Assembly (NCBI RefSeq): GCF_024756255.1
Contig: NZ_JANUHB010000001.1
Span: 248,001-312,000, forward strand
Length of the DNA: 64,000 bases
From: Massilia agilis
GTDB taxonomy: Bacteria; Pseudomonadota; Gammaproteobacteria; Burkholderiales; Burkholderiaceae_D
Reading direction: 5' to 3'
In this document: positions 29,178 to 39,478 of the stretch, piece after piece
How the letters are laid out: each line of letters opens with the position of its first letter
Position numbering within the stretch: position 1 is the stretch's first letter
Notes under the pieces: model-generated
The model's database searches: none
What the model saw: only the letters and a program-made list of their open reading frames with translations
What the model was told of the DNA's origin: nothing
Position numbers and translations under genes: made by a program

Positions 29178-29999
29178 ATGTCCATTTCCATCAAAACCCC
29201 GGAAGAAATCGAAGGCATGCGCGTGGCCGGCCGCCTGGCCTCCGAAGTGCTCGACTACATCACGCCCTTCATCAAGCCGGGCGTGACCACGGGCGAACTC
29301 GACCGCCTGTGCCACGAGTACATGGTCAACGTGCAGGGCACGGTGCCGGCCCCGCTGAACTACGCGCCGCCGGGCTACACCCCGTACCCGAAGGCGATCT
29401 GCACCTCGGTCAACGACGTGATCTGCCACGGCATCCCGGGCGACAAGGTGCTCAAGAACGGCGACGCGCTCAACATCGACATCACCGTCATCAAGGACGG
29501 CTTCCACGGCGACACCAGCCGCATGTTCTTCGTCGGCGAGCCGTCGATCCTGGCGCGCCGCCTGTCGGACGTGACCTATGAGTGCATGTGGATCGGCATT
29601 TCGATGGTCAAGCCGGGCATCCACCTGGGCGACATCGGCCACGCGATCCAGCAGCACGCCGAAAAGAACGGCTACAGCGTGGTGCGCGAGTTCTGCGGCC
29701 ACGGCATCGGCCGCGTGTTCCACGAAGAGCCGCAGGTGCTGCACTACGGCCGCCCCGGCACCCACGAAAAGCTGGAAGCGGGCATGATCTTCACGATCGA
29801 GCCGATGATCAATGCCGGCCGCCGCGAAATCCGCGAAATGCCGGACGGCTGGACCATCAAGACCAAGGACCGCAGCCTGTCGGCCCAGTGGGAGCACACG
29901 GTGCTGGTGACCGAAACCGGCTACGAAATCCTGACCAAGTCGGCCGGCACCCCGCCCCCGCCGGCCATCATCCAGCCCAAGGCACAAGCGGCGGCCTGA
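29178..29999 (+). CDS. map: Methionine aminopeptidase, type I
   Basis: Removes the initiator methionine from new proteins; cytoplasmic dimetal enzyme of 273 residues. Metal and substrate ligands are visible in order: CHGIPGDKVLKNGDALNIDI with the first Asp, GDTSRMF with the second Asp, FCGHGIGRVFHEEP with the His, FTIEPMIN with a Glu, and SAQWEHTVLV with the last Glu. The start ATG at 29178 (MSISIKTPEEIEGM) gives the family N-terminus; an upstream in-frame start would add ten hydrophobic residues. It is followed by glnD after one base. rpsB-map-glnD is a conserved neighbourhood, here divergent. Confidence 0.97.
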   Translation: MSISIKTPEEIEGMRVAGRLASEVLDYITPFIKPGVTTGELDRLCHEYMVNVQGTVPAPLNYAPPGYTPYPKAICTSVNDVICHGIPGDKVLKNGDALNIDITVIKDGFHGDTSRMFFVGEPSILARRLSDVTYECMWIGISMVKPGIHLGDIGHAIQQHAEKNGYSVVREFCGHGIGRVFHEEPQVLHYGRPGTHEKLEAGMIFTIEPMINAGRREIREMPDGWTIKTKDRSLSAQWEHTVLVTETGYEILTKSAGTPPPPAIIQPKAQAAA

Positions 30000-30000
30000 C

Positions 30001-32580
30001 ATGCCAGTCGCCGCGCTGCTCGACCAGGCGCGCCCCCGGCTCAAGCAAAAGCTGAAGGCCCAACGCCAGCAGGTCATCGCCGAGTTCCGCCATGACGGCA
30101 AGCCCGAGAAGCTGCTGCGCGGCCTGCGCCGCGTGGTGGACGCGGTGCTGGCCGAGGCCTGGCAGGCCGCCGGGCTGCCGGCCGACACGGCGCTGGTGGG
30201 CGTGGGCGGCTACGGCCGCGGCGAACTGTTCCCCTACTCCGACGTCGATGTCCTGATCCTGCTGGGCGCGCCGCTGGACGCCCTGACCCAGGCCCGCGTC
30301 GAGGGACTGGTGCAGCTGCTCTGGGACCTGGGCCTGGAAATCGGCCACAGCATCCGCACCGTGGACGAATGCATGGTCGAGTCCGAGGCCGACATCACGG
30401 TGCAAACCAGCCTGCTGGAAGCGCGCCTGGTCACCGGCAGCCAGGCCTTGTTCGCGCAGCTGCAGCGGCGCTACCGCGAAGCGATGGACCCGCAGGCCTT
30501 CTTCCAGGCCAAGACCGCCGAAATGCGGCTGCGCCACGCCAAGTACGAATACACCGCGTTCGCGCTCGAACCCAATTGCAAGGAGAGCCCGGGCGCGCTG
30601 CGCGACCTGCAGGTGATCCTGTGGGTGGCCAAGGCCGCGGGCCTGGCCAACTCGTGGGGCCAGCTGGCCACGCGCGGCCTGATCACGCGCGAGGAAGCGC
30701 GCCAGCTGATGGAAAAGGAGCGCGCGTTCAAGGACATCCGCGTGCGCCTGCACCTGCACACCGGGCGCCGCGAGGACCGCCTGCTGTTCGACGTGCAGAC
30801 CGCGATCGCCGAGACCTTTGGCCTGGCCAACTCCGACGGGGCCGACGCCCGCCGCGCCAGCGAATTCCTGATGCAGCGCTACTACTGGGCCGCCAAGACC
30901 GTCACCCAGCTCAACACCATCTTGCTGCAGAACATCGAGGCGCGCCTGTTCCCGCAGCCGACGGTGCCGATGCCGGTCAACCCGCGCTTTAACGAGGTGA
31001 ACGGCTTCATCGACATCGCCCGCGACGACACCTTCCAGGCCAACCCGTCGGCCGTGCTCGAGATCTTCGTGGTGATGACCGAGCGCCCCGACATCAAGGG
31101 CATGACGGCGCGCACAACGCGCGCGCTGTGGCACGCGCGCAAGCAGATCGACGAGGCCTTCCGCGCCGCCCCCGAGCACCGCCGCCTGTTCCTGCGCATC
31201 CTGCAGGCGCCGCAGGGGCTGGTGCATGCGCTGCGGCGCATGAACGACCTGGGCATCCTGGGGCGCTACCTGCCGACCTTCCGCAACATCATCGGCCAGA
31301 TGCAGCACGACCTGTTCCACGCCTATACCGTGGACCAGCACATCATGATGGTGGTGCGTAACCTGCGCCGCTTCACCATGCCCGAGCACGCGCACGAATA
31401 CCCGTTCTGCAGCCAGCTGATCGCCAACTTCCGCGACCGCTGGCTGCTGTACGTGGCCGCGCTGTTCCACGACATCGCCAAGGGCCGTGGCGGCGACCAC
31501 TCTACCCTCGGGCGCGTGGACGCCGCCCAGTTCTGCCTCGAGCATGGCTTGTCGGAGCAGGACACCGAGCTGGTGCTGTTCCTGGTCGAGCATCACCTGA
31601 CGATGTCGCAGGTGGCGCAGAAGCAGGACCTGTCCGACCCCGACGTGATCGCCGCGTTCACCGCTCTGGTCAAGGACGAGCGCCACCTCTCGGCGCTGTA
31701 CCTGCTGACGGTGGCCGACATCCGCGGCACCAGCCCGAAGGTGTGGAACGCCTGGAAGGCCAAGCTGCTGGAAGACCTGTACAAGATCACGCTGCGGGTG
31801 CTGGGCGGCGAGCCGCCCTCCGCCGACCGCGAGCTGCGCGCGCGCCAGCAGGAGGCGCTGGCCACGCTGCGCCTGTTCGGCCTGTCGGCCAGCGTGCACG
31901 AACAGCTGTGGGACCAGCTCGACGTGGCCTACTTCCTGCGCCACGATGCTTCCGACATCGCATGGCAGACGCGCGCGCTGCACGACAAGGTGGACAGCGC
32001 CCGCCCGGTGGTCAAGTGCCGGCTGGCGCCCATTGGCGAAGGCCTGCAGGTGACCGTGTATTGCAAGGACCAGCCCGACCTGTTCGCGCGCATCTGCAGC
32101 TACTTCGACCGCAAGAACTTCTCGATCCTCGACGCCAAGATCCACACCACGCGCACCAAGTATGCGCTGGACACCTTCCTGGTGACCGAGCAGACCTTCG
32201 CCGGCAGCTACCGCGACATCATCAACCTGATCGAGCACGAGCTGACCGAGCTCTTGACCCGCCAAAGCCCGCTGGGCCCGCCGGTGCGCGGCCGCCTGTC
32301 GCGCCTGTCGCGCACCTTCCCGATCCAGCCGACCGTGGAGCTGCGCCCGGACGAACGCGGCCAGTATTACGTGCTGTCGATCGCGGCCAACGACCGCACC
32401 GGCCTGCTGTACTCGGTGGCGCTGGTGCTCACGCGCTACCGCATCAACCTGCACACGGCCAAGATCATGACCCTCGGCGAGCGCGTCGAGGACGTGTTCC
32501 TGATCGACGGCGCCCCCCTGTCCAACCCGCGCACCCAGGTGCAGCTCGAGACCGACCTGCTCGAAGCACTCAAGATTTAA
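30001..32580 (+). CDS. glnD: PII uridylyltransferase/uridylyl-removing enzyme
   Basis: GlnD (859 residues) is the glutamine sensor that uridylylates PII proteins when nitrogen is short and deuridylylates them when it is plentiful. Domains in order: nucleotidyltransferase with [19 protein letters not shown] (about 62-80), a PII-UTase linker, an HD hydrolase domain with [13 protein letters not shown] (about 489-501), and two C-terminal ACT domains, starting near [14 protein letters not shown] and [16 protein letters not shown]. Length is normal. It starts two bases after the map stop, so the two are co-transcribed. No glnB or amtB is in the window. Confidence 0.97.
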   Translation: MPVAALLDQARPRLKQKLKAQRQQVIAEFRHDGKPEKLLRGLRRVVDAVLAEAWQAAGLPADTALVGVGGYGRGELFPYSDVDVLILLGAPLDALTQARVEGLVQLLWDLGLEIGHSIRTVDECMVESEADITVQTSLLEARLVTGSQALFAQLQRRYREAMDPQAFFQAKTAEMRLRHAKYEYTAFALEPNCKESPGALRDLQVILWVAKAAGLANSWGQLATRGLITREEARQLMEKERAFKDIRVRLHLHTGRREDRLLFDVQTAIAETFGLANSDGADARRASEFLMQRYYWAAKTVTQLNTILLQNIEARLFPQPTVPMPVNPRFNEVNGFIDIARDDTFQANPSAVLEIFVVMTERPDIKGMTARTTRALWHARKQIDEAFRAAPEHRRLFLRILQAPQGLVHALRRMNDLGILGRYLPTFRNIIGQMQHDLFHAYTVDQHIMMVVRNLRRFTMPEHAHEYPFCSQLIANFRDRWLLYVAALFHDIAKGRGGDHSTLGRVDAAQFCLEHGLSEQDTELVLFLVEHHLTMSQVAQKQDLSDPDVIAAFTALVKDERHLSALYLLTVADIRGTSPKVWNAWKAKLLEDLYKITLRVLGGEPPSADRELRARQQEALATLRLFGLSASVHEQLWDQLDVAYFLRHDASDIAWQTRALHDKVDSARPVVKCRLAPIGEGLQVTVYCKDQPDLFARICSYFDRKNFSILDAKIHTTRTKYALDTFLVTEQTFAGSYRDIINLIEHELTELLTRQSPLGPPVRGRLSRLSRTFPIQPTVELRPDERGQYYVLSIAANDRTGLLYSVALVLTRYRINLHTAKIMTLGERVEDVFLIDGAPLSNPRTQVQLETDLLEALKI

Positions 32581-32599
32581 CCTTCCCCTGCAAGTACCG

Positions 32600-33346
32600 A
32601 TGACTGAACCGCTCCGCCTTTCCAAACGCATGTCCGAACTTGGCCTGTGCTCGCGCCGCGAGGCCGACGAATGGATCGCCCGCGGCTGGGTGCGGGTGGA
32701 CGGCCAGGTGGTCTCCGAACTGGGCAGCAAGGTGCTGCCGTCGCAGCGCATCACGGTGGAACGCCAGGCCCAGGCCCAGCAGGCGCGGCGCGTGACCGTG
32801 CTGCTGCACAAGCCGGTCGGCTACGTCAGCGGCCAGGCCGAGGACGGCTACAAGCCGGCCGTGGTGCTGGTCAAGCCGGAAAACCGCTGGAGCGCCGACC
32901 CTTCGCCCGAGCAGTTCCATCCGTCGCAGCTGAAAAGCCTGGTCCCGGCCGGGCGCCTGGATATCGACTCGGTGGGCCTGTTGGTGCTGACCCAGGATGG
33001 CCGCATCGCGAGAAAGCTGATCGGCGAGGACACCTCGATCGAGAAGGAGTACCTGGTGCGGGTGCAGTACACCCGGCCCGGCCGCCTGCCCGATGCCGAC
33101 CTGAAAAAGCTCAACCATGGCCTGTGGATGGACGGCAAACCACTGCTGCCGGCCAAGGTGCGCTGGCAGAACGATGACCAGCTCAGCTTTACCCTGCGCG
33201 AAGGCAAGAAGCGCCAGATCCGCCGCATGTGCGAGATGGTCGGGCTGAAGGTCGTGGGCCTGAAGCGCGTGCGCATCGGCCGCGTCAAGCTGGGCGAGCT
33301 GCCGCCCGGCCAGTGGCGCTACCTGGCGCCGGACGAGCAGTTCTGA
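32600..33346 (+). CDS. RsuA/RluB/E/F-type pseudouridine synthase
   Basis: Pseudouridine synthase acting on rRNA, 248 residues. An N-terminal S4 RNA-binding domain (about 5-55) has [20 protein letters not shown]. The catalytic domain has the HKPVGYV segment, the active Asp in [17 protein letters not shown] and the C-terminal signature [16 protein letters not shown]. An insertion after GYV ([18 protein letters not shown]) recalls the RluF group, but I cannot fix the target nucleotide. It follows glnD by 19 bp, so it may belong to the same transcript. Confidence 0.9.
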   Translation: MTEPLRLSKRMSELGLCSRREADEWIARGWVRVDGQVVSELGSKVLPSQRITVERQAQAQQARRVTVLLHKPVGYVSGQAEDGYKPAVVLVKPENRWSADPSPEQFHPSQLKSLVPAGRLDIDSVGLLVLTQDGRIARKLIGEDTSIEKEYLVRVQYTRPGRLPDADLKKLNHGLWMDGKPLLPAKVRWQNDDQLSFTLREGKKRQIRRMCEMVGLKVVGLKRVRIGRVKLGELPPGQWRYLAPDEQF

Positions 33347-33518
33347 ACTGAACTGTTAAGTTTTGTAAAGGCGCACGCCACAGACCGTCGCATTTCGGGG
33401 ATTCTGGCCGCGGCCGGGGCCACAGCGGGCGGTTGCACGTGAGAATGTGTTATATTGTTGCAACACATGTAGTAATACTCCGCCCGGGCCGATCATCGCG
33501 GCACCGGGGCGACTTCCC

Positions 33519-36452
33519 ATGACCCTAATCCCGCACAAGTTCCTGCCACGCTCCCTCAGCGGCCGGGTATTTGCCATGTTCGGGCTGTGCATGCTGGTGT
33601 TCCTGCTGTTCGGCCTCGGGATGTTCTACCGATACCAGTTCAGCCAGCGCCTGGCCGACACCGACCAGGCCGCCAACACCATCGCCGACATCACCGCGCA
33701 AGCCATCGCCCATGAAAGCCTGGAAGGCGACGCCACCCGCGTCGAGCAGGTGATGCACCTGGCGCTGGCCGGCTCGCCGCTCAAGAGCGCCGCGTTTGGC
33801 GGGCCTGGCGGCATGACCGTCCTCGCCGCACCGCCGGCCAAAGGGCCGGGCGCGCCCGCGTGGCTGGTGCACGCCATCGACCGCAGGATGCCCGACGTGG
33901 TGCGCAAGGTCGAGGCAGGCGGGCAAAGCATCGGCGTGCTGCACCTGGCCATCGACGAAGCAGCGATCGCCGCGCAGCTGTGGGAGGTGGCGGTGCAGAC
34001 CGCGGCGCTGGTGGCCGCGTTTGCGCTGGCCTGCTACTTCCTGATGCGCTCGATGCTGCGCCGCTGGCTCGCCAACCTGCAGCGCCTGCAGCACTTCGAG
34101 AACGAAGTATCGGCCGGCGAAGTGACGGCCGAGGCGCCGCTGCTGGACGATGCACCGGCCGAGATCCAGGACGCGATCAACGCCATCAACCGCACCACCG
34201 CCAGCCTGCGCAACCAGTATGGCGAGCGCATCGCGCACCTGATGCACACGCTGCTCGAGCACAAGCGCGCGATGGACCAGGTGGCCAGCATGTGCGAGGT
34301 GGACAAACTGGGCCGCATCGTGGACGCCAACGAGCAGTTCGTGCGCTGCTGCGGGATCGCGCGCGAGGCGCTGGCCGGCATGGAACTGGCCGCCATCGGG
34401 CGCCCGGCCAACGCCAGCGGCCTGCCATGGGTGCCCTCGCCCCTGGTCTGGACCGGCGAGGTGACGGTATCCGGCGCCCAGGGCGAAACCCAGTGGTTCC
34501 GCACCGTGGTGCCGATCCTGGGCGCCGACAAGGCGGTCGAGAAGTACATCTGCATCGACATCGACATCACCGCGCGCAAGGACTTTGAACAAGCGATCCT
34601 GGACAACGCGCGGCGCCAGACCCTGATCGCGGCGCTGGGGCAGAAGGCGCTGCACGCCTCGATGCTGGACGAACTGTTCGCGCAGGCCGCGGCCACCGCC
34701 GCCCAGGGCCTGAACACGCGCTTTGCGGTGCTGCTGGAAGCGGACACCGAACGCAATGTGGCGATCGCACGCGCGGTCGCGGGCTGGCCGTCGCAGATGA
34801 ACGGCACCGTGTACGACTGCCAGGCCGCCGTCCGCACGCAGGGACAGCCCGGCCTGTTGCCATGGTCGGCGCCGCTGCGCGCCTCCAGCGTGGTCGGCTG
34901 CGGACTGGACGTGGCGATCTTCCGCGGCACGCGCCTGTTCGGCGCAATCGGCGTGTACGACATTGGCGAGCGCACCTTTACGCCGGTGGAAACCGATTTC
35001 CTGAAGAGCATCGCGACCCTGGTGGCGACCGCGCTCGAGCGCCACGAGGCCAAGAGTCGCCTGACCTTCCTCGACCAGTACGACCAGTTGACCAGCCTGC
35101 CCAACCGGCGGCGCCTGACGCGCTTCCTGGACGACTCGATCGCGCGCGCCAAGAGCCGCGCCGACAGCTGCGCGGTGCTGCTGATCGACCTGGACCGCTT
35201 CAAGGACGTCAACGACACGCTGGGTCACACCGCCGGCGACGAACTGCTGGTGCAGGCCGCGCGCCGCCTGCTGGACTGCGTGCGCGCGGGCGACGTGGTC
35301 GGTCGCCTGGGCGGCGACGAGTTCGCCGTGGTGCTGCCGGCCGCCGCCCAGCGCCGCGAGAGCCGCGCCGTGGCTGCCGCCATCGTCGAGGCGCTGGGCC
35401 GGCCCTACCGCGTGCAGGGCCAGCAGGTGTACGCGACCGCCAGCGTGGGTATTGCCACCTGGCCGGGCGACGGCGAAGCGGCCGAGGCCCTGATCCGCAG
35501 CGCCGACAATGCGATGTACAGCGCCAAGAAGGCGGGCCGCAACACCCATTCGTTCTACATGCCCGTGATGAACGAGGACGCGACCCGGCGCCTGCGCACC
35601 GAAGCCGAGCTGCGCGAAGCGCTGCGGCGCGAAGAGTTCGTGCTCCACTACCAGCCCAAGGTGAGCCTGGCCACCGGCAGGCTGGCCGGCTTCGAGGCGC
35701 TGCTGCGCTGGCAGCACCCGGTGCGCGGCCTGGTGCCGCCGCTCGAATTCATCGGCATCCTCGAGGACACCGGCATCATCATCCCGGTGGGCGAATGGAT
35801 CATCGGCCAGGTGTGCCGCCAGCTGCTGCTGTGGGAACGCGAGGGCGCGGCCCCGGTGCCGGTGGCGATCAACCTGTCGGCGCGCCAGTTCCAGCAGGCC
35901 GACCTGGCGCAGGTGATCGAGCGCATCGTCGGCGCTTCCGGCGCAAACCCGCAGCTGCTCGAATTCGAACTCACCGAGTCCCTGCTGATGGCCGATCCGG
36001 AAAGCGCAGCGGCCACCCTGGCCGCCATCAAGCGGCTCGGCATGAACCTGTCGATCGACGACTTCGGCACCGGCTATTCGAGCCTGGCCTACCTGAAGCG
36101 CTTCCCGCTCGACACGCTCAAGATCGACCGTGCCTTCGTGCGCGACCTGCCCGAGGACGGCGACGATGCGGCCATCACCCAGGCCGTGATCAGCCTTGCC
36201 CACCACCTGAGCCTGAAGGTGGTGGCCGAAGGCGTGGAGACGCTGGAACAGGCGCGTACCCTGCACGGCTACGCCTGCGACCAGATCCAGGGCTACTATG
36301 CCAGCCGCCCGCTGCCGGCGGCCGAGTGCACCGCCCTGCTGGCGCGCGGGCAGCTGATCGATCGCGCGCTGCTGGCCGCGCCGCCGGTGCGCCTGGTGGC
36401 CAGCGACGAGGCCGGGCACGGCACGGACGACGGCAGCGCCGCTGCCGCGTGA
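33519..36452 (+). CDS. Membrane GGDEF-EAL protein with PAS and GAF domains
   Basis: Dual-domain c-di-GMP enzyme, 977 residues. Order: membrane segment (about 15-38), a periplasmic or extracytoplasmic region (about 39-150), a second membrane segment (about 155-175), a PAS-like domain (about 255-350), a GAF-like domain (about 385-515), GGDEF with RLGGDEFAVVLP, and EAL with GFEALLRWQHP, INLSARQFQ, ELTES, DDFGTGYSSL and LKIDRAFV. Both catalytic motifs look intact, so synthesis and breakdown are both possible. The start ATG at 33519 gives a basic N-terminus before the first helix; it has only a weak ribosome site. It stands alone between two plus-strand genes. Confidence 0.88.
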   Translation: MTLIPHKFLPRSLSGRVFAMFGLCMLVFLLFGLGMFYRYQFSQRLADTDQAANTIADITAQAIAHESLEGDATRVEQVMHLALAGSPLKSAAFGGPGGMTVLAAPPAKGPGAPAWLVHAIDRRMPDVVRKVEAGGQSIGVLHLAIDEAAIAAQLWEVAVQTAALVAAFALACYFLMRSMLRRWLANLQRLQHFENEVSAGEVTAEAPLLDDAPAEIQDAINAINRTTASLRNQYGERIAHLMHTLLEHKRAMDQVASMCEVDKLGRIVDANEQFVRCCGIAREALAGMELAAIGRPANASGLPWVPSPLVWTGEVTVSGAQGETQWFRTVVPILGADKAVEKYICIDIDITARKDFEQAILDNARRQTLIAALGQKALHASMLDELFAQAAATAAQGLNTRFAVLLEADTERNVAIARAVAGWPSQMNGTVYDCQAAVRTQGQPGLLPWSAPLRASSVVGCGLDVAIFRGTRLFGAIGVYDIGERTFTPVETDFLKSIATLVATALERHEAKSRLTFLDQYDQLTSLPNRRRLTRFLDDSIARAKSRADSCAVLLIDLDRFKDVNDTLGHTAGDELLVQAARRLLDCVRAGDVVGRLGGDEFAVVLPAAAQRRESRAVAAAIVEALGRPYRVQGQQVYATASVGIATWPGDGEAAEALIRSADNAMYSAKKAGRNTHSFYMPVMNEDATRRLRTEAELREALRREEFVLHYQPKVSLATGRLAGFEALLRWQHPVRGLVPPLEFIGILEDTGIIIPVGEWIIGQVCRQLLLWEREGAAPVPVAINLSARQFQQADLAQVIERIVGASGANPQLLEFELTESLLMADPESAAATLAAIKRLGMNLSIDDFGTGYSSLAYLKRFPLDTLKIDRAFVRDLPEDGDDAAITQAVISLAHHLSLKVVAEGVETLEQARTLHGYACDQIQGYYASRPLPAAECTALLARGQLIDRALLAAPPVRLVASDEAGHGTDDGSAAAA

Positions 36453-36510
36453 GCTGCGGCGCTTACCCGCTTCGGTTAAGATGGCAGGATTCCCAATCCA
36501 GCAAGACCCA

Positions 36511-37722
36511 ATGAACGCACCGAACAACCTTGAGCTGCAGGCCGCGCGCGCGCTGCAGCTGGCCCAGCGCGTGGACGCGATCGAGCCCTTCCGCGTGATG
36601 GAAATGGTCAAGGCCGCGGCCGACCTGAAGCAGGCCGGCGCCGACATTATCAGCATGAGCGTGGGCGAGCCGGACTTCACCGCGCCCGAACCGGTGGCGC
36701 AGGCCGCGATCGACGCGATCCGCGCCGGGCATACGCAATACACGGTCTCGCTCGGCCTGCCGGCCCTGCGCGAAGCGATCGCCGGCCACTACGCCAGCGC
36801 CTACGGCCTGTCCATCGACCCGCGCCGCATCGTGGTCACGGCCGGCGCCTCGGCCGCGCTGCTGCTGGCCTGCGCCGCGCTGGTGGGCGAGGGCGACGAG
36901 GTACTGATGCCCGACCCCTGCTATCCCTGCAACCGCCACTTCGTGTCGGCCTTCGGGGGCAAGCCGGTGCTGCTGCCTTGCGGCGCCGACTCGCGCTACC
37001 AGCTCACCGCGGCCCAGGTGGCCGCAAGCTGGGGCGAGCGCACCCGCGGGGTGGTGGTCGCCTCGCCGTCCAACCCGACCGGCACCTCGATGACCCCGGC
37101 GCAGCTGCAGGAGATCATCCAGGCCGTGCGCGCGCGCGGCGGCTTCTCGGTCGTGGACGAGCTGTATTCGGGCCTCACCTTCGACGGCGCGCCCGTCAGC
37201 GCCCTGTCCTATGGCGACGACGTCATCACCGTCAACAGCTTCTCCAAGTACTTCCACATGACCGGCTGGCGCCTGGGCTGGCTGGTGGTGCCCGAGGCCC
37301 TGGTGCCGGTGCTGGAAAAGCTGGCGCAGAACCTATTCATCTGCCCTTCGGCCATCGCCCAATACGCGGCGCTGGCCTGCTTTGCGCCCGAATCGATCGC
37401 CATTTGCGAAGCGCGGCGGCTGGAGCTCAAGCGCCGCCGCGACTATTTCGTGCCGGCGCTGCGCGAACTGGGCTTCGGCGTGCCGGTCATGCCCGACGGC
37501 GGCTTTTACGTGTACGCCGAAATCGACAAGCTGGCGCACAAGGACGCCGGCGACAGCACGGCGTTCGCGTGGTCGGTGCTGAACGACACCCATGTTGCGA
37601 TCGTGCCGGGCGACGACTTCGGCTTTGCCGCGCCGCGCAAGCACGTACGCTTTTCGTACGCCACCAAATACGAACGCATCCAGGAAGCCGTGGACCGGCT
37701 GGCCCGGGTGCTGACCCGCTGA
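36511..37722 (+). CDS. PLP-dependent aminotransferase, class I/II
   Basis: Fold-type I aminotransferase, about 403 residues, cytoplasmic. Visible are the substrate and cofactor elements SVGEPDFTAPEPV, YTVSLGLPALREAI, SPSNPTGTSM with the Asn contact, the VVDELYSG segment with the Asp that binds the PLP ring, and the Schiff-base Lys in SFSKYFHMTGWRLGW. The donor and acceptor are not readable; related genes are annotated as aspartate or alanine type. The start is uncertain: an in-frame ATG at 36481 would add ten residues, and neither has a good ribosome site. The M28 peptidase follows 31 bp later. Confidence 0.87.
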   Translation: MNAPNNLELQAARALQLAQRVDAIEPFRVMEMVKAAADLKQAGADIISMSVGEPDFTAPEPVAQAAIDAIRAGHTQYTVSLGLPALREAIAGHYASAYGLSIDPRRIVVTAGASAALLLACAALVGEGDEVLMPDPCYPCNRHFVSAFGGKPVLLPCGADSRYQLTAAQVAASWGERTRGVVVASPSNPTGTSMTPAQLQEIIQAVRARGGFSVVDELYSGLTFDGAPVSALSYGDDVITVNSFSKYFHMTGWRLGWLVVPEALVPVLEKLAQNLFICPSAIAQYAALACFAPESIAICEARRLELKRRRDYFVPALRELGFGVPVMPDGGFYVYAEIDKLAHKDAGDSTAFAWSVLNDTHVAIVPGDDFGFAAPRKHVRFSYATKYERIQEAVDRLARVLTR

Positions 37723-37753
37723 TTTTCCACAACCACAACAACAAAGGTAACGC

Positions 37754-39391
37754 ATGACCCGCTTGCTCCCGCTTCGCCTGTCCGCCACCGCCTGCGCGCT
37801 GGCGCTGTCCCTGCCCGCTTTCGCCGCGCCGGCGTCCAGCCAGCCCGTGGTGGCCGAGGCGCCGCTGCGCGCCCACCTGGCCTTCCTGGCGGACGACCTG
37901 CTCGAAGGCCGCGGCACCGGGCAGCGCGGCGGCGAACTGGCGGTGCGCTACCTCGAGACGCAGGCGGCGGCGGTCGGCCTGAAACCGGCCAACGGCGACA
38001 GCTACCGCCAGAAGGTTGCGATGGTCGGCGAAAAGACGCTGCCGGGCAGCGCGGTGAGCTTTTCGGTGGGCGGCAAGACGCTCGCGCCGAACCTGGGCAC
38101 GGAGGTCGTGTTCGGCAACGCCAACGGACAGAGTGAAACCAGTTTCGAGGCGCCGGTGGTATTCGTCGGCTACGGCATCCACGCCGACGAGGAGCACTGG
38201 AACGACTTCGCCGGCACGGACGTCAAGGGCAAGCTCCTGGTTGCGATGGTCAACGACCCGCAGCCGACCGCCGCGGAGCCCAACCGCTTCGGCGGCAAGT
38301 CGCTGACCTGGTACGGCCGCTGGATGTACAAATTTGAAGAAGCGGTACGCCAGGGCGCGGCCGGCATCCTGCTGATCCACACCGAGGCCTCCGCCTCGTA
38401 CCCGTGGAGCGTGCCGGCCAACGGCTTCTCGCACGAGCAGTTCCACCTCGCCGGCCCGGGCAATGCGCTGCAGGGCTGGATCCACGAAGACGCCGCACGC
38501 GCCCTGTTCGCCGCCGCTGGCAAGGACCTGGACGCGCTGCGCGCGCAGGCCGAGGTGCGCGGCTTCAAGCCGGTGGACCTGGGCGCGAGCGCGCGCGTGC
38601 ACGTGAAAAGCGCGGTGCGCAACGTGGACGAGTACAACGTGGCCGGCATCGTGCCAGGTACCGACCCGAAACTGAAGGACCAGGCGGTGGTCTATTCGGC
38701 GCACTGGGACCACCTCGGCATCGACACCGGCAACGGCAAGCCGGACCACATCTGGAACGGCGCGATCGACAACGCCTCGGGCGCGGCCGCGCTGCTGGCG
38801 ATGGCGCAGGCCGCGGCTGCCCATCCGGCGCGCCGCACCCAGATCTTCCTGTGGCCCTGCGCCGAGGAGCAGGGCCTGATCGGCGCGCACGGCTACGTGC
38901 AGCATCCCTTGTGGCCGCTGGCGAAAACCGCCGCCGACCTGAACCTGGACAGCATGAACTTCGTCGGCAAGACCCGCGACATCGGCGTGCCGGGCAGCGA
39001 ACGCAGTTCCCTCCATACCACGGCCGCACAAGTGGCCAAGGCGATGGGCCTGAAGCTCGCGCCGCCGGTGCCGGACCTGGGCGGCGCCTACTTCCGCGCC
39101 GACCACTTCGCGTTCGCCAAGGCCGGCGTGCCGGCGTTTAATGTCGGTTCGGCCGTGTTCTCGGGCGACGGCAGCTTCGAATTCGCGCACGACCAGGGCC
39201 ATTCGCACGAAGAGATGGTCGGCTTCACCAAGCGCTACCACCAGATCACCGACGAATACAACCCGAAATGGGACCTGTCGGGCATGGTGCAGCAGGCGCA
39301 GTTCACGCTCAACCTGGGCTACGCCGTTGCCAACGCGCCGGCCATGCCGGCCTGGAACGCGAACGACCCGCTGGCGCGCGTGAAGCGCTGA
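37754..39391 (+). CDS. M28 family metallopeptidase with PA domain
   Basis: Exported zinc aminopeptidase, 545 residues. A signal peptide (about 1-24, AFA-A) is followed by a catalytic domain with an inserted PA domain (about 120-270). Zinc ligands are visible in the order expected for M28: His and Asp in SAHWDHLGID and GAIDNASGAAALL, Glu pair in CAEEQGLIGAHGY, Asp in LNLDSMNFVG and His near AHDQGHSHEEM. Likely acts in the periplasm or outside, freeing N-terminal amino acids from peptides. It is followed by another exported hydrolase (DUF885) at 87 bp, suggesting a peptide-use pair. Confidence 0.9.
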   Translation: MTRLLPLRLSATACALALSLPAFAAPASSQPVVAEAPLRAHLAFLADDLLEGRGTGQRGGELAVRYLETQAAAVGLKPANGDSYRQKVAMVGEKTLPGSAVSFSVGGKTLAPNLGTEVVFGNANGQSETSFEAPVVFVGYGIHADEEHWNDFAGTDVKGKLLVAMVNDPQPTAAEPNRFGGKSLTWYGRWMYKFEEAVRQGAAGILLIHTEASASYPWSVPANGFSHEQFHLAGPGNALQGWIHEDAARALFAAAGKDLDALRAQAEVRGFKPVDLGASARVHVKSAVRNVDEYNVAGIVPGTDPKLKDQAVVYSAHWDHLGIDTGNGKPDHIWNGAIDNASGAAALLAMAQAAAAHPARRTQIFLWPCAEEQGLIGAHGYVQHPLWPLAKTAADLNLDSMNFVGKTRDIGVPGSERSSLHTTAAQVAKAMGLKLAPPVPDLGGAYFRADHFAFAKAGVPAFNVGSAVFSGDGSFEFAHDQGHSHEEMVGFTKRYHQITDEYNPKWDLSGMVQQAQFTLNLGYAVANAPAMPAWNANDPLARVKR

Positions 39392-39478
39392 CCGACACGC
39401 GGCGTCTTGCTTCTTTTGCCCGGCCGGGCAACAATTGTCCGAACAATCACTCGCCGCGGTGCGGCACGGAAGGGGACA

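Noticed and set aside
33433..33456. TTGCAC and TATATT as a promoter for the GGDEF-EAL gene
   Set aside because: The spacer is only about 12 bp, far too short for a sigma70 promoter.
33525..36743. Open frame of about 1072 codons antisense to the GGDEF-EAL gene
   Set aside because: Shadow of a GC-rich gene with intact catalytic motifs on the plus strand.
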